Of a stretch of DNA of 33,306 nucleotides, positions 21,507-29,477 are shown one piece after another; position 1 is the first letter of the stretch; each line of letters opens with the position of its first letter. A program made the translations under genes and the position numbers. The DNA is taken from NCBI GenBank assembly GCA_030656195.1, contig JAUSOJ010000250.1, positions 1-33,306 on the forward strand. Direction: 5' to 3'. Below the pieces are notes generated by a model. It ran no database searches. It saw only the letters and a program-made list of their open reading frames with translations, and had not been told where the DNA came from. The stretch is from Lutibacter sp. Lineage in GTDB: Bacteria; Bacteroidota; Bacteroidia; Flavobacteriales; Flavobacteriaceae.

Positions 21507-24383
21507 TTAATTTCTTTTCAGTTTTTTCTTAATTTCAACTTCGTGGTAAGCTTCAATTAAATCACCAACTTCAATATCATTAAAGTTTTTAATTTGAAGT
21601 CCGCAATCATATCCTTTTGAAACCTCTTTTGCATCATCTTTAAAACGTTTTAAAGAGCTTAAATCGCCTGAATGAATTACAACACCATCTCTAATGACTC
21701 TAATTTTAGCATTTCTTTGAATTTTACCGCTCAATACCATACAGCCTGCAATTGTTCCGATTTTAGAAATTTTGAAGACTTCCCTGATCTCAGTATTACC
21801 TAAGATTTCTTCTTTCACTTCAGGAGACAACATGCCTTCCATCGCGTCACTTAAATCGTTGATGGCATCATAGATAATAGAATAAGTTCTGATATCTATT
21901 TCTTCATTGTCAGCCAATGTTCTTGCATTTCCTGAAGGTCTTACGTTAAATCCAATAATGATGGCATCGGATGCAGAAGCCAGCAATACGTCTGATTCTG
22001 TAATGGCACCAACACCTCTATGGATAATATTTACCTGAATTTCGCCAGTTGAAAGTTTTTGGAAGGAATCGGCCAACGCTTCTACGGAACCATCCACATC
22101 ACCTTTTAAAATAATGTTCAATTCTTTAAAGTCACCTAAGGCAATTCTTCGTCCAATCTCATCCAATGTAATATGACGTTGTGTTCTTACCGATTGTTCG
22201 CGTTGTAATTGAGAACGTTTAGAGGCAATTTGTTTTGCTTCTTTTTCATCTTCAAAAATGTAAAACTTATCTCCCGCTTGTGGCGCTCCATCCAAACCAA
22301 GTATTGAAACCGGCGATGAAGGTCCTGCAGTTTTCATGTTATTTCCGCGTTCATCAAACATGGCTTTTACTTTACCGCTGTGTTTTCCGGCAAGCATATA
22401 ATCACCAATTTTCAAGGTTCCGTCTTGAACCAATATGGTTGAAACATAACCTCGGCCTTTATCTAATAAAGCTTCAACAACAGTACCGCCGGCTCTTTTG
22501 TTTGGATTTGCTTTTAAATCCAGCATTTCGGCTTCTAGCAATACTTTTTCAAGCAATAATTCAACATTCTGACCTGTTTTGGCTGATATTTCCTGAGACT
22601 GAATTTTCCCTCCCCAATCTTCAACCAACAAATTCATTTGTGAAAGTTGTTCCTTAATTTTTTCAGGATTCGCGTTTGGCTTGTCAATTTTATTGATGGC
22701 AAAAACAATTGGCACACCAGCTGCTTGTGCATGGCTAATGGCTTCCTTGGTTTGTGGCATCACATCATCATCCGCTGCAATTACAATAATTACCAAATCC
22801 GTAACTTGAGCTCCACGAGCACGCATCGCTGTAAAAGCTTCGTGACCAGGAGTGTCTAAAAACGCTATTTTTTGTCCGTTTTTTAAATTTACGCCATAAG
22901 CGCCAATGTGTTGCGTAATTCCTCCGGATTCACCAGCGATTACATTTTCTTCACGAATATAATCCAGTAAGGAAGTTTTTCCGTGATCTACGTGTCCCAT
23001 TACGGTAACAATTGGTGCTCTTGGTTTTAAACCTTCAATATCATCCTCTTGTTCGTGAATGGCTTCTTCAACTTCCGCTCCAACAAAGTCTAAGCTGTAG
23101 TCAAATTCATCGGCTACAATACTAAGTGTTTCGGCATCCAAACGTTGATTCATAGTTACCATCAATCCCAAAGACATACAGGCTGAAATAACTTGGGTAA
23201 CCGGAATATCCATCATCGTGGCAATTTCGCTTACCGTCACAAATTCCGATACTTTTAGTATTTTGCTTTCAGCTTCTTGTTGCTCAAAGTCTCTTTCAGT
23301 TTGTATACGGTGTATATCTCTTTTGTCTCTTCTGTGTTTTGCGCCTTTTCCTTTTTTAGATTTACCTTGAAGTTTCTCTAAAGTTTCTCTAATTTGTTTT
23401 TGTACATCTGCTTCAGTAGGCTCTTCTTTTACCAAAGGTTTTCTGCCGCGCACCAATGGTGCTTTGTTGGCTCCTTTTTGGGCAAGAATTGGTTGTTTTT
23501 TAACGCCTGTTATTGGTGTAATAGGCATTTTTTTTACGATCCTTCTTCTTTTTTTCTTATTCGCTTCGCTGTCTTCTTTTTTAACAGACAGCTCAGGTTT
23601 TTTCTTTTTAGGACGTTCAAACTGTTTTAAATCAATTTTATCGCCAATAATTTTTGGTCCTTCTAATTTTGAATATACCGTTTCTATGGTTTGGGATTCT
23701 AAGATTTCGGCTTCAGTAGGTTCCTTTTTCTCCTCAATTATTTCAGGTTGTTGCTTTTCAGTTTCTATTGGTTGTGCAGCTTTCTTAAGAATAGGCTTTT
23801 TAGAAACCTTAACTTCTTGTTCTTCTGCTTTTGGGGTTTCTACAGGTTTTTCAACAGGCTTTTCTTTGATTTCAACTTCAACTTCAACTTCAACTTTTGG
23901 CGCTTCTTCTTTAATTTCTTCAACAGGTTTTGGTTGTTCAAGAATCACTTTGGGTTTTTCTTCAACTATAACTTTTGGCGTTTCTTCAACAACAGCAGCA
24001 GGTTTTTTCTCAATTTCCGCCTCTTTTGGCTCAATATCAATTTTGCCGACCGTTTTAATCTCTAATTTTTCCGCTTTTCCTTTAATCACAACTTTTTTGG
24101 CTTCTTCCTCAAGTCGATGTTTCTCAACCATTTCTTCATGAGCGATTCTTAAGGTTTCTTTTTCTTTCCTTTTTTCTTCGCTTACCTCTTTTGAAGCCGC
24201 TTTTTTACTTCTGTCGGTCTGAAAACCATCCAATAAGATTTCATACTCTTCGTCAGATATTTTTGTTGTAGGTCTTGCTTCAATTTCAAAACCTTTGGTT
24301 GCTAAATGCTCAACAGCTCTATCTAACGAGATATTCAATTCTCGTAATACTTTGTTCAGTCTTAATGTTTTGTCTTCAGCCAT
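21507..24383 (-). CDS. infB: Translation initiation factor IF-2
   Basis: IF-2 is the GTPase that brings initiator fMet-tRNA to the 30S subunit and promotes subunit joining. The 958-residue protein starts with an IF2_N-type module (LRLNKVLRELNISLDRAVEHL). A long charged linker of about 330 residues, rich in Glu, Lys, Pro and Val, follows and includes a VEVEVEVE run. A second small N-domain precedes the G domain, with G1 GHVDHGKT (about 462-469), G3 DTPGHEAF and G4 NKID, and then domains II-IV (KGDVDGSVEALADSF, GFNVRPS). It is the third gene of the rimP-nusA-infB operon, 41 nt after nusA. The linker is low-complexity and produces long antisense shadow ORFs. Confidence 0.98.
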   Translation of the reverse strand: MAEDKTLRLNKVLRELNISLDRAVEHLATKGFEIEARPTTKISDEEYEILLDGFQTDRSKKAASKEVSEEKRKEKETLRIAHEEMVEKHRLEEEAKKVVIKGKAEKLEIKTVGKIDIEPKEAEIEKKPAAVVEETPKVIVEEKPKVILEQPKPVEEIKEEAPKVEVEVEVEIKEKPVEKPVETPKAEEQEVKVSKKPILKKAAQPIETEKQQPEIIEEKKEPTEAEILESQTIETVYSKLEGPKIIGDKIDLKQFERPKKKKPELSVKKEDSEANKKKRRRIVKKMPITPITGVKKQPILAQKGANKAPLVRGRKPLVKEEPTEADVQKQIRETLEKLQGKSKKGKGAKHRRDKRDIHRIQTERDFEQQEAESKILKVSEFVTVSEIATMMDIPVTQVISACMSLGLMVTMNQRLDAETLSIVADEFDYSLDFVGAEVEEAIHEQEDDIEGLKPRAPIVTVMGHVDHGKTSLLDYIREENVIAGESGGITQHIGAYGVNLKNGQKIAFLDTPGHEAFTAMRARGAQVTDLVIIVIAADDDVMPQTKEAISHAQAAGVPIVFAINKIDKPNANPEKIKEQLSQMNLLVEDWGGKIQSQEISAKTGQNVELLLEKVLLEAEMLDLKANPNKRAGGTVVEALLDKGRGYVSTILVQDGTLKIGDYMLAGKHSGKVKAMFDERGNNMKTAGPSSPVSILGLDGAPQAGDKFYIFEDEKEAKQIASKRSQLQREQSVRTQRHITLDEIGRRIALGDFKELNIILKGDVDGSVEALADSFQKLSTGEIQVNIIHRGVGAITESDVLLASASDAIIIGFNVRPSGNARTLADNEEIDIRTYSIIYDAINDLSDAMEGMLSPEVKEEILGNTEIREVFKISKIGTIAGCMVLSGKIQRNAKIRVIRDGVVIHSGDLSSLKRFKDDAKEVSKGYDCGLQIKNFNDIEVGDLIEAYHEVEIKKKLKRN

Positions 24384-24424
24384 ACAATGTTTATTTTTGC
24401 CAATTTGTGTTGAATAATTAAAGA

Positions 24425-25684
24425 TTAATCTTTAAATTCTTCTCTTAATATTTTTTGAACCTCTAAAATGGTTTCTTCTTCTAAATCGGTTCTGCTCACA
24501 AGTTCATTGATGTCTTTTTCCAAGACGCTTCTTGCGGTGTCTAAACCAATATTTTTAAATTCCTGAATCACCCAAGCTTCTATTTCATCAGAAAATTCAG
24601 TCAATTCCACATCATCTTCTGCTTCAACGCCTTCACGCTGCACATCAAGCTCATAGCCGGTTAATTGCGAAGCCAATCGAATGTTTACGCCGTTTTTTCC
24701 AATTGCTTTTGAAACTTCTTCAGGCAATAAGTATACATCAACCCTGCCTTTTTTGCCATCTTCACGGCCTTCTTCTTCATGAATTTTCATGGAAACAACT
24801 TTTGCAGGGCTTAAAGCTCTTGCAATGTAAAGTTGTGTGTTTTTTGTGTAATTGATCACATCAATATTTTCATTCCCCAATTCACGAACAATCCCGTGAA
24901 TACGAGATCCTTTCATTCCAACACAAGCACCAACCGGGTCAATTCTGTCATCGTATGAATCTACCGCCACTTTTGCTTTTTCGCCAGGAATTCTTGCTAC
25001 GCCTTCAATGGTGATCAATCCGTCAAAAACCTCTGGGATTTCTTGTTCAAATAATTTCACCAAAAATTCAGGGGCAGTTCTCGATAAAATAATTACGGGT
25101 TTGTTGCCGCGCAATTCTACGGATTTAATGATTCCGCGAACGTTATCTCCTTTTCTGAAGTAATCTGAACGAATTTGTTCATTTTTTGGCAAGATGATTT
25201 CATTGCCGTCGTCATCCAACAAAATGATTGCATTGTGACGAATATGGTGAACCTCAGCAGTGTAAATATCGCCTTCTAACGCTTTAAACTGTTTGAAAGT
25301 ATTTGTGCTGTCGTGTTCATGTATTTTTGAAATCAGGTTTTGGCGTAAGGCTAAAATAGCGCGTCTTCCTAAATCGATTAACTTTACTTCTTCCGATACG
25401 TCTTCGCCGATTTCAAAATCCGGTTCAATTTTTCTGGCTTCTGAAAGTTCAATTTCTTCATTGTCATCTTCCGACATTCCATCAGCAACCACAACGCGAT
25501 TTCTCCAAATTTCTAAATCGCCTTTATCCGGATTTATAATAATATCAAAATTATCATCAGATCCGAATTTTCTTTTTAAAGCAGCTCTAAAAACTTCTTC
25601 AAGTATTGCCATAAGCGTTACCCTGTCAATATTTTTATCTCCTTTGAAATCTGAAAACGACTCAATTAATGCTAAATTTTCCAT
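24425..25684 (-). CDS. nusA: Transcription termination/antitermination factor NusA
   Basis: NusA binds RNA polymerase and nascent RNA, affecting pausing, termination and antitermination. The 419-residue protein has the N-terminal polymerase-binding domain (LIESFSDFKGDKNIDRVTLM), an S1 domain starting near residue 135 (GDIYTAEVHHI), and two KH domains with DPVGACVGMKGSRIHGI and VSKAIGKNGVNIRLAS. The acidic C-terminal repeats of E. coli NusA (495 residues) are absent, as is usual in Bacteroidota. It is 12 nt downstream of rimP. In E. coli this operon is autoregulated by NusA; a terminator-like hairpin in the operon leader makes that worth testing here. Confidence 0.98.
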   Translation of the reverse strand: MENLALIESFSDFKGDKNIDRVTLMAILEEVFRAALKRKFGSDDNFDIIINPDKGDLEIWRNRVVVADGMSEDDNEEIELSEARKIEPDFEIGEDVSEEVKLIDLGRRAILALRQNLISKIHEHDSTNTFKQFKALEGDIYTAEVHHIRHNAIILLDDDGNEIILPKNEQIRSDYFRKGDNVRGIIKSVELRGNKPVIILSRTAPEFLVKLFEQEIPEVFDGLITIEGVARIPGEKAKVAVDSYDDRIDPVGACVGMKGSRIHGIVRELGNENIDVINYTKNTQLYIARALSPAKVVSMKIHEEEGREDGKKGRVDVYLLPEEVSKAIGKNGVNIRLASQLTGYELDVQREGVEAEDDVELTEFSDEIEAWVIQEFKNIGLDTARSVLEKDINELVSRTDLEEETILEVQKILREEFKD

Positions 25685-25696
25685 GCACTCTCTTAA

Positions 25697-26164
25697 TTAA
25701 AATATTATTTTCACTTTTGCCTCTAAAATATTGCTGAAAGGGATGGTTGAATTTTTAGTGACCGTTACTTTACCTTTTCCTAAAGGCTTTGGTTCACGGG
25801 TTTTATACTCTAACTCAATCTCACTGTCGGTAACATTTTTAAGCACACCTTCAATAGTGGTGTTGTCTTTTAACTTTAAGGTTAAAACCCTATTGATATT
25901 TTTTTTATACTGCCGGTTAACTTTTAAAGGATTTGCAATGTCGGGTGAAGCAACTTCAAGAGAAAAATCTTCTATTTCTCGGTCTAAATTATGCTCAATT
26001 CCTCGACTTATTCTAATACATTCCTTTAAAGTTACGCCGTGATCGCCATCAACTTCAACAGAAATTTTGTTATCTGCCAAAAATTTCAAGTCTATCAAAA
26101 ACAACTCTGGGTTTTCTTCGATAGCTTCTTTTACCAAATTTATGACTTTTTCTTTTTGTATCAT
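25697..26164 (-). CDS. rimP: Ribosome maturation factor RimP
   Basis: RimP assists maturation of the 30S subunit. The 155-residue protein has the two-domain family layout: an N-terminal alpha/beta domain with VEVDGDHGVTLKECIRISRGIEHNLD and FSLEVASPDIANPL (the usual LEVSSPGxxxPL motif with ASPDIANPL here), and a C-terminal SH3-like barrel (VLTLKLKDNTTIEGVLKNV). It is the first gene of the rimP-nusA-infB operon, an order conserved across many bacteria. A terminator-like hairpin ends only 5 nt upstream of the short spacer before its ATG. Confidence 0.95.
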   Translation of the reverse strand: MIQKEKVINLVKEAIEENPELFLIDLKFLADNKISVEVDGDHGVTLKECIRISRGIEHNLDREIEDFSLEVASPDIANPLKVNRQYKKNINRVLTLKLKDNTTIEGVLKNVTDSEIELEYKTREPKPLGKGKVTVTKNSTIPFSNILEAKVKIIF

Positions 26165-26169
26165 ACTAT

Positions 26170-26194
26170 AAAAAGAGGGGACTTATGTCCCCTC
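26170..26194 (-). terminator. Terminator-like hairpin (possible attenuator) in the rimP-nusA-infB leader
   Basis: On the minus strand GAGGGGAC and GTCCCCTC (26194 down to 26175) form a perfect 8-bp GC-rich stem with a four-base loop, followed by TTTTT (26174-26170). It ends 5 nt before the rimP ATG and lies within the likely transcript. Placement upstream of the operon's first gene fits an attenuator rather than an end-of-gene terminator. No competing antiterminator fold was identified by eye. Confidence 0.6.
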
Positions 26195-26222
26195 CTAGTC
26201 CTTTATCTGTTCTAATTCCGTG

Positions 26223-26230
26223 CAAATATA
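26223..26230 (-). promoter_or_regulatory. -7 promoter element of the rimP-nusA-infB operon
   Basis: TATATTTG on the minus strand matches TAnnTTTG. Transcription would start near 26216, giving a leader of about 52 nt that contains the terminator-like hairpin. No clean -33 TTG is visible. Confidence 0.6.
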
Positions 26231-26323
26231 CTAAGATTTTTTGAAATGATAAAAATTCATGTTTATTTTTAATTTAAAATTATTAACTTAGCCTTAGGAT
26301 AATAAACTATACAACAATTTTTT

Positions 26324-27154
26324 ATGAAAAGTATTCTGGTCCCTATTGATTTTTCTGAACAAGCAAAGTATGCGGCAAAAGTAGCGTCTGATATTGCCAG
26401 ACATACAAATGCAAAAATATTCTTGTTGCACATGCTTGAACTTCCCACAGGAATTATTGATCCTGCAGGCTACGGTTCTTCTAGCAATACGCCTTCGGCC
26501 TTGCTGTTTTTGAAGAGAGCTCACGAAAAGTTTGAGGAATTTAAAAAATTGCCTTTTTTGGAGGGTCTTGATGTGCAGGATTCCGTTCAGTTTCACAAAG
26601 CTTATGATGGCATTATTGACGAAAGCAAAAAGCAAAATGCCGATTTAATTGTAATGGGTTCAAAAGGAACTTCCGGACTTGAAGAAATGTTGGTGGGCTC
26701 CAATACCGAAAAAGTGGTCAGAAATTCTGATGTTCCCGTACTTGTTATCAAAAGAGATATTGAGAAATTTAAAATAGATAATATCGTTTTTGCTTCTAAT
26801 TTTAAAATTGATCATAGAAATGCTTTCCAAAAAATATTGGATTTTTCGTCGCTTTTTAATGCGCGGCTGCATTTGCTTAAAATAAATACGATCCATAATT
26901 TTGAAACCACCAAAGAATCAAGTGATGCCATAAGAAATTTTATCAATGATTTTGATTTGGGTGATTATACCTTAAATATATACAATGATATTTCTGTGGA
27001 AGCCGGTATTTTAAATTTCTCTAAAGTGATAGATGCGGATGCCATATTGTTAAACACCAGTGGCAGAAGAGGTTTAGCTCATTTATTTAATGGAAGCATC
27101 GGCGAAGATTTGGCAAATCACGCAAAATTACCTGTGATAACTTTTAAATTGTAA
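26324..27154 (+). CDS. Tandem universal stress protein (UspA family)
   Basis: A 276-residue protein with two UspA domains in tandem, a class of nucleotide-binding stress and regulatory proteins. Domain 1 (residues 1-145) starts KSILVPIDFSEQAKYAA and carries a full ATP-binding signature, GSKGTSGLEEMLVGSNTEKV (Gx2Gx9G[ST]). Domain 2 (about 150-276) ends with SGRRGLAHLFNGSIGEDL, where the last position is Glu instead of Ser/Thr, so its ATP binding may be weak or lost. It is divergent from the rimP operon and convergent with nadE. The specific stress and partner are unknown. Confidence 0.93.
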   Translation: MKSILVPIDFSEQAKYAAKVASDIARHTNAKIFLLHMLELPTGIIDPAGYGSSSNTPSALLFLKRAHEKFEEFKKLPFLEGLDVQDSVQFHKAYDGIIDESKKQNADLIVMGSKGTSGLEEMLVGSNTEKVVRNSDVPVLVIKRDIEKFKIDNIVFASNFKIDHRNAFQKILDFSSLFNARLHLLKINTIHNFETTKESSDAIRNFINDFDLGDYTLNIYNDISVEAGILNFSKVIDADAILLNTSGRRGLAHLFNGSIGEDLANHAKLPVITFKL

Positions 27155-27219
27155 AGTAAAATTTTCGATTTTCGTTATCATTGAGATAAATCTAATAACC
27201 ATAAAATTTCAAATACTTT

Positions 27220-27250
27220 AATTGGCCCATTTATTAATGGGCTAATTTTT
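27220..27250. terminator. Bidirectional terminator between the UspA gene and nadE
   Basis: AATTGGCCCATT (27220-27231) pairs with AATGGGCTAATT (27236-27247), including one G-U pair, around loop TATT and is followed by a T-run. The T-run touches the nadE stop codon. The reverse strand also has an adjacent T-rich segment. Confidence 0.82.
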
Positions 27251-28038
27251 TATTTTAATTCTTCGGGTATTTCACAAATAGGTATTGGCAACATTTTGTG
27301 CATATTTGCGCGGTTTCTTTTTGTATAAATGGAAAAGACTTCTTTTTTTCTTCCTTCAAAATCGGTAATTTTTTTGCCAAGCTCAACTTGTTTCATCGCC
27401 CATTCCAATTCGTCATAACTTGCGCCAATTTGATCTTCATCAGTTTTGTCATCACCCCATAAACCATCTGTTGGAGCTGCTATTATAACATCTTCATTAA
27501 TGCCTAAATATTTTGCAATTTCATAAACTTCAGATTTCATTAAATCGGCGATCGGACTTATATCTACCCCGCCGTCGCCATATTTCGTAAAAAAACCTAT
27601 GCCAAAATCTTCCACTTTATTCCCGGTTCCGGCAACCAAATAACCTTTTAATCCTGCAAAATAGTATAAAGTGGTCATTCTAAGCCTTGCACGGGTATTT
27701 GCCAAAGACATTAAAAGCTGTTCTTCGTTTTCAGCCTTAGGAAAAACAGCAATCAGGCTGTCAAATACCGGAGTTAAGTTTACTTGTTGTACGGATATTT
27801 TTTTAAAGTTTTTTTGTAACCATTCAATATGGTTATGCGCTCGGGTTATTTGATTTTCAGCTTGATGTATTGGCATTTCAAGGCATAATAAAGGAAACCC
27901 CGTTTTGGCACACAATGTTGAAGTCACTGCAGAATCGATACCTCCAGAGATTCCAATAACAAAACCATTTACTTTTGATTTTTCGGCATAGTCTTTTAAC
28001 CAACTCACTATATATTCTACAACTTTTTCGGTATTCAT
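27250..28038 (-). CDS. nadE: NAD synthase, ammonia-dependent type
   Basis: NadE amidates nicotinic acid adenine dinucleotide to NAD, using ATP. The 262-residue protein has the PP-loop motif GISGGIDSAVTS (about residues 28-39), the NTRARLRMTTLYYFA segment and VAGTGNKVEDFGIGFFTKYGDGGVDISPIADLMKSEVYEIAKYL. The absence of an N-terminal nitrilase-like glutaminase domain shows it is the short, ammonia-using form. It is divergent from gldB, a neighbour pairing known from gliding flavobacteria. No NAD-linked regulation is visible. Confidence 0.96.
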   Translation of the reverse strand: MNTEKVVEYIVSWLKDYAEKSKVNGFVIGISGGIDSAVTSTLCAKTGFPLLCLEMPIHQAENQITRAHNHIEWLQKNFKKISVQQVNLTPVFDSLIAVFPKAENEEQLLMSLANTRARLRMTTLYYFAGLKGYLVAGTGNKVEDFGIGFFTKYGDGGVDISPIADLMKSEVYEIAKYLGINEDVIIAAPTDGLWGDDKTDEDQIGASYDELEWAMKQVELGKKITDFEGRKKEVFSIYTKRNRANMHKMLPIPICEIPEELK

Positions 28039-28055
28039 AACTTAATTTAATTTAG

Positions 28056-28063
28056 TAATTTTG
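28056..28063 (+). promoter_or_regulatory. -7 promoter element of gldB-gldC
   Basis: TAATTTTG matches TAnnTTTG in the 60-nt divergent gap with nadE, and lies 35 nt before the gldB ATG. No clear -33 TTG. Confidence 0.5.
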
Positions 28064-28098
28064 ACTTTTTAAATAAAGAATTGTAAATATAGAAATTA

Positions 28099-29055
28099 AT
28101 GAACAGACTTTTAATTACTGCGATTGTTTTATTCTTAATGGTTTCCTGCAAAACAGAAAAGGCAAATGAGGTTGATGTATCGGCTGTTGACATAACCCTT
28201 TCAGTAAACAGGTTTGAGAAAAAATTCTACGAAGCCGATGAAACAACGCTCCCGATAATCAAAAATGAATTTCCTTATTTGTTTCCCGAACAAAACGACA
28301 GTATTTGGCTCAATAAAATAAAAGATAAAGAAGAAAGGGAATTGTACCAAAAATCACAAGAAGTTTTTGGGGATTTTGAAAATGAAAAAACACAAATTAT
28401 TGAACTGTTTAAACACGTAAAACATTATCATTCCAATTTTGAAACTCCTAAAATAATTACGCTAATCACTAATTTGGATTACCAAAACAAAATTGTTTAT
28501 GCAGACAGTTTGCTTTTTGTTTCATTGGATATGTATTTGGGGAAAGACAGCGAAGTGTATCATGATTTTCCTGTTTATTTATCCCAAAATTTTGAAAAGT
28601 CCCAATTGGTTGTTGATATGGCCAGCGCCATAAGCGATCGTTATTTTACAACTGATAAAGGCCGACAGTTTTTAGATTTGGTTGTTGGCGCCGGAAAAAG
28701 AATGTACATGATTGACAGCTATTTGCCTGCTGTTTCTGACGCAAAAAAAATAGGATATAGCGATGCCGAATATGAATGGGCAACGGCCAACGAAGCTCAA
28801 ATTTGGAAATATTTTATAGAAAATAAGGTACTTTACAGCACCGATTCAAAATTGGTTGATCGCTTTATGGCGGAAGCTCCATTTTCGAAATTCTATATCG
28901 ATATTGATAAGGAATCCCCAGGAAGAATAGGCGTTTGGCTGGGCTGGCAAATTGTACAATCCTATATGAACAATAATGAGGTAACTTTGCAGCAACTTTT
29001 GCAAACCAATGCCGAAGAAATATTTAATAAATCGAAATATAAACCTAAAAAATAA
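28099..29055 (+). CDS. gldB: Gliding motility lipoprotein GldB
   Basis: GldB is a lipoprotein required for gliding in Flavobacterium johnsoniae. The 318-residue protein has a lipoprotein signal with lipobox FLMVSC and the lipidated cysteine at residue 17. The mature start contains VDITLSVNRFEKKFYEAD, as in GldB, and later DFPVYLSQNF and GRIGVWLGWQIVQSYM. The identification is strengthened by gldC directly behind it; the stop codon TAA overlaps the gldC ATG by one base (TAATG), so the pair is translationally coupled. Its exact biochemical job is not settled. Confidence 0.94.
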   Translation: MNRLLITAIVLFLMVSCKTEKANEVDVSAVDITLSVNRFEKKFYEADETTLPIIKNEFPYLFPEQNDSIWLNKIKDKEERELYQKSQEVFGDFENEKTQIIELFKHVKHYHSNFETPKIITLITNLDYQNKIVYADSLLFVSLDMYLGKDSEVYHDFPVYLSQNFEKSQLVVDMASAISDRYFTTDKGRQFLDLVVGAGKRMYMIDSYLPAVSDAKKIGYSDAEYEWATANEAQIWKYFIENKVLYSTDSKLVDRFMAEAPFSKFYIDIDKESPGRIGVWLGWQIVQSYMNNNEVTLQQLLQTNAEEIFNKSKYKPKK

Positions 29056-29390
29056 TGGCAGTAGTACAAACATCAAAAATTGAATTTATCGTTGGATTAG
29101 ACGAAAATAAAGTGCCTGAAACGATAAACTGGACCGCCGATGACGGCGAAATTAAGGATGCGAAATCAAAAGCATTGATGATTTCCGTTTGGAATCCTGA
29201 AAAAAAGGAAACACTCCGCATGGATTTATGGACAAAAGATATGCCTATTGATGAAATGAAACAGTTTTTTCATGAAACATTGGTTTCTATGGCAACTTCC
29301 TTTTTACGTGCAACAAATGACGAAAAAATGAGCGCCACCATGCTCGATTTTTGTGATTATTTTGCCGAAAAGCTGGAGTTGAAAAAATAG
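29055..29390 (+). CDS. gldC: Gliding motility protein GldC
   Basis: GldC is a small cytoplasmic-looking protein encoded with gldB; in F. johnsoniae loss of gldC impairs but does not abolish gliding-related spreading. The 111-residue protein has no signal peptide. Conserved features are SKIEFIVGLDENKVPETINWTADDG near the start, a LRMDLWTKDMPIDEMKQFF segment and a C-terminal MLDFCDYFAEKLELKK helix. It overlaps the gldB stop codon by one base. No terminator was seen in the 87-nt gap to the next, convergent gene. Confidence 0.95.
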   Translation: MAVVQTSKIEFIVGLDENKVPETINWTADDGEIKDAKSKALMISVWNPEKKETLRMDLWTKDMPIDEMKQFFHETLVSMATSFLRATNDEKMSATMLDFCDYFAEKLELKK

Positions 29391-29477
29391 GTATAAGTTG
29401 AAAGGCTGAATCTTTTATTTATAGCGTCATTTCGTTTTTATAAACTTGAAACTTGAAACCAAAAACCAACAAATTGC

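Noticed and set aside
23464-24141. A 225-residue plus-strand ORF (and a 105-residue companion) opposite infB
   Set aside because: Mirror of the low-complexity Glu/Lys/Val linker of IF-2, giving Ser/Phe-rich nonsense protein; no family motif.
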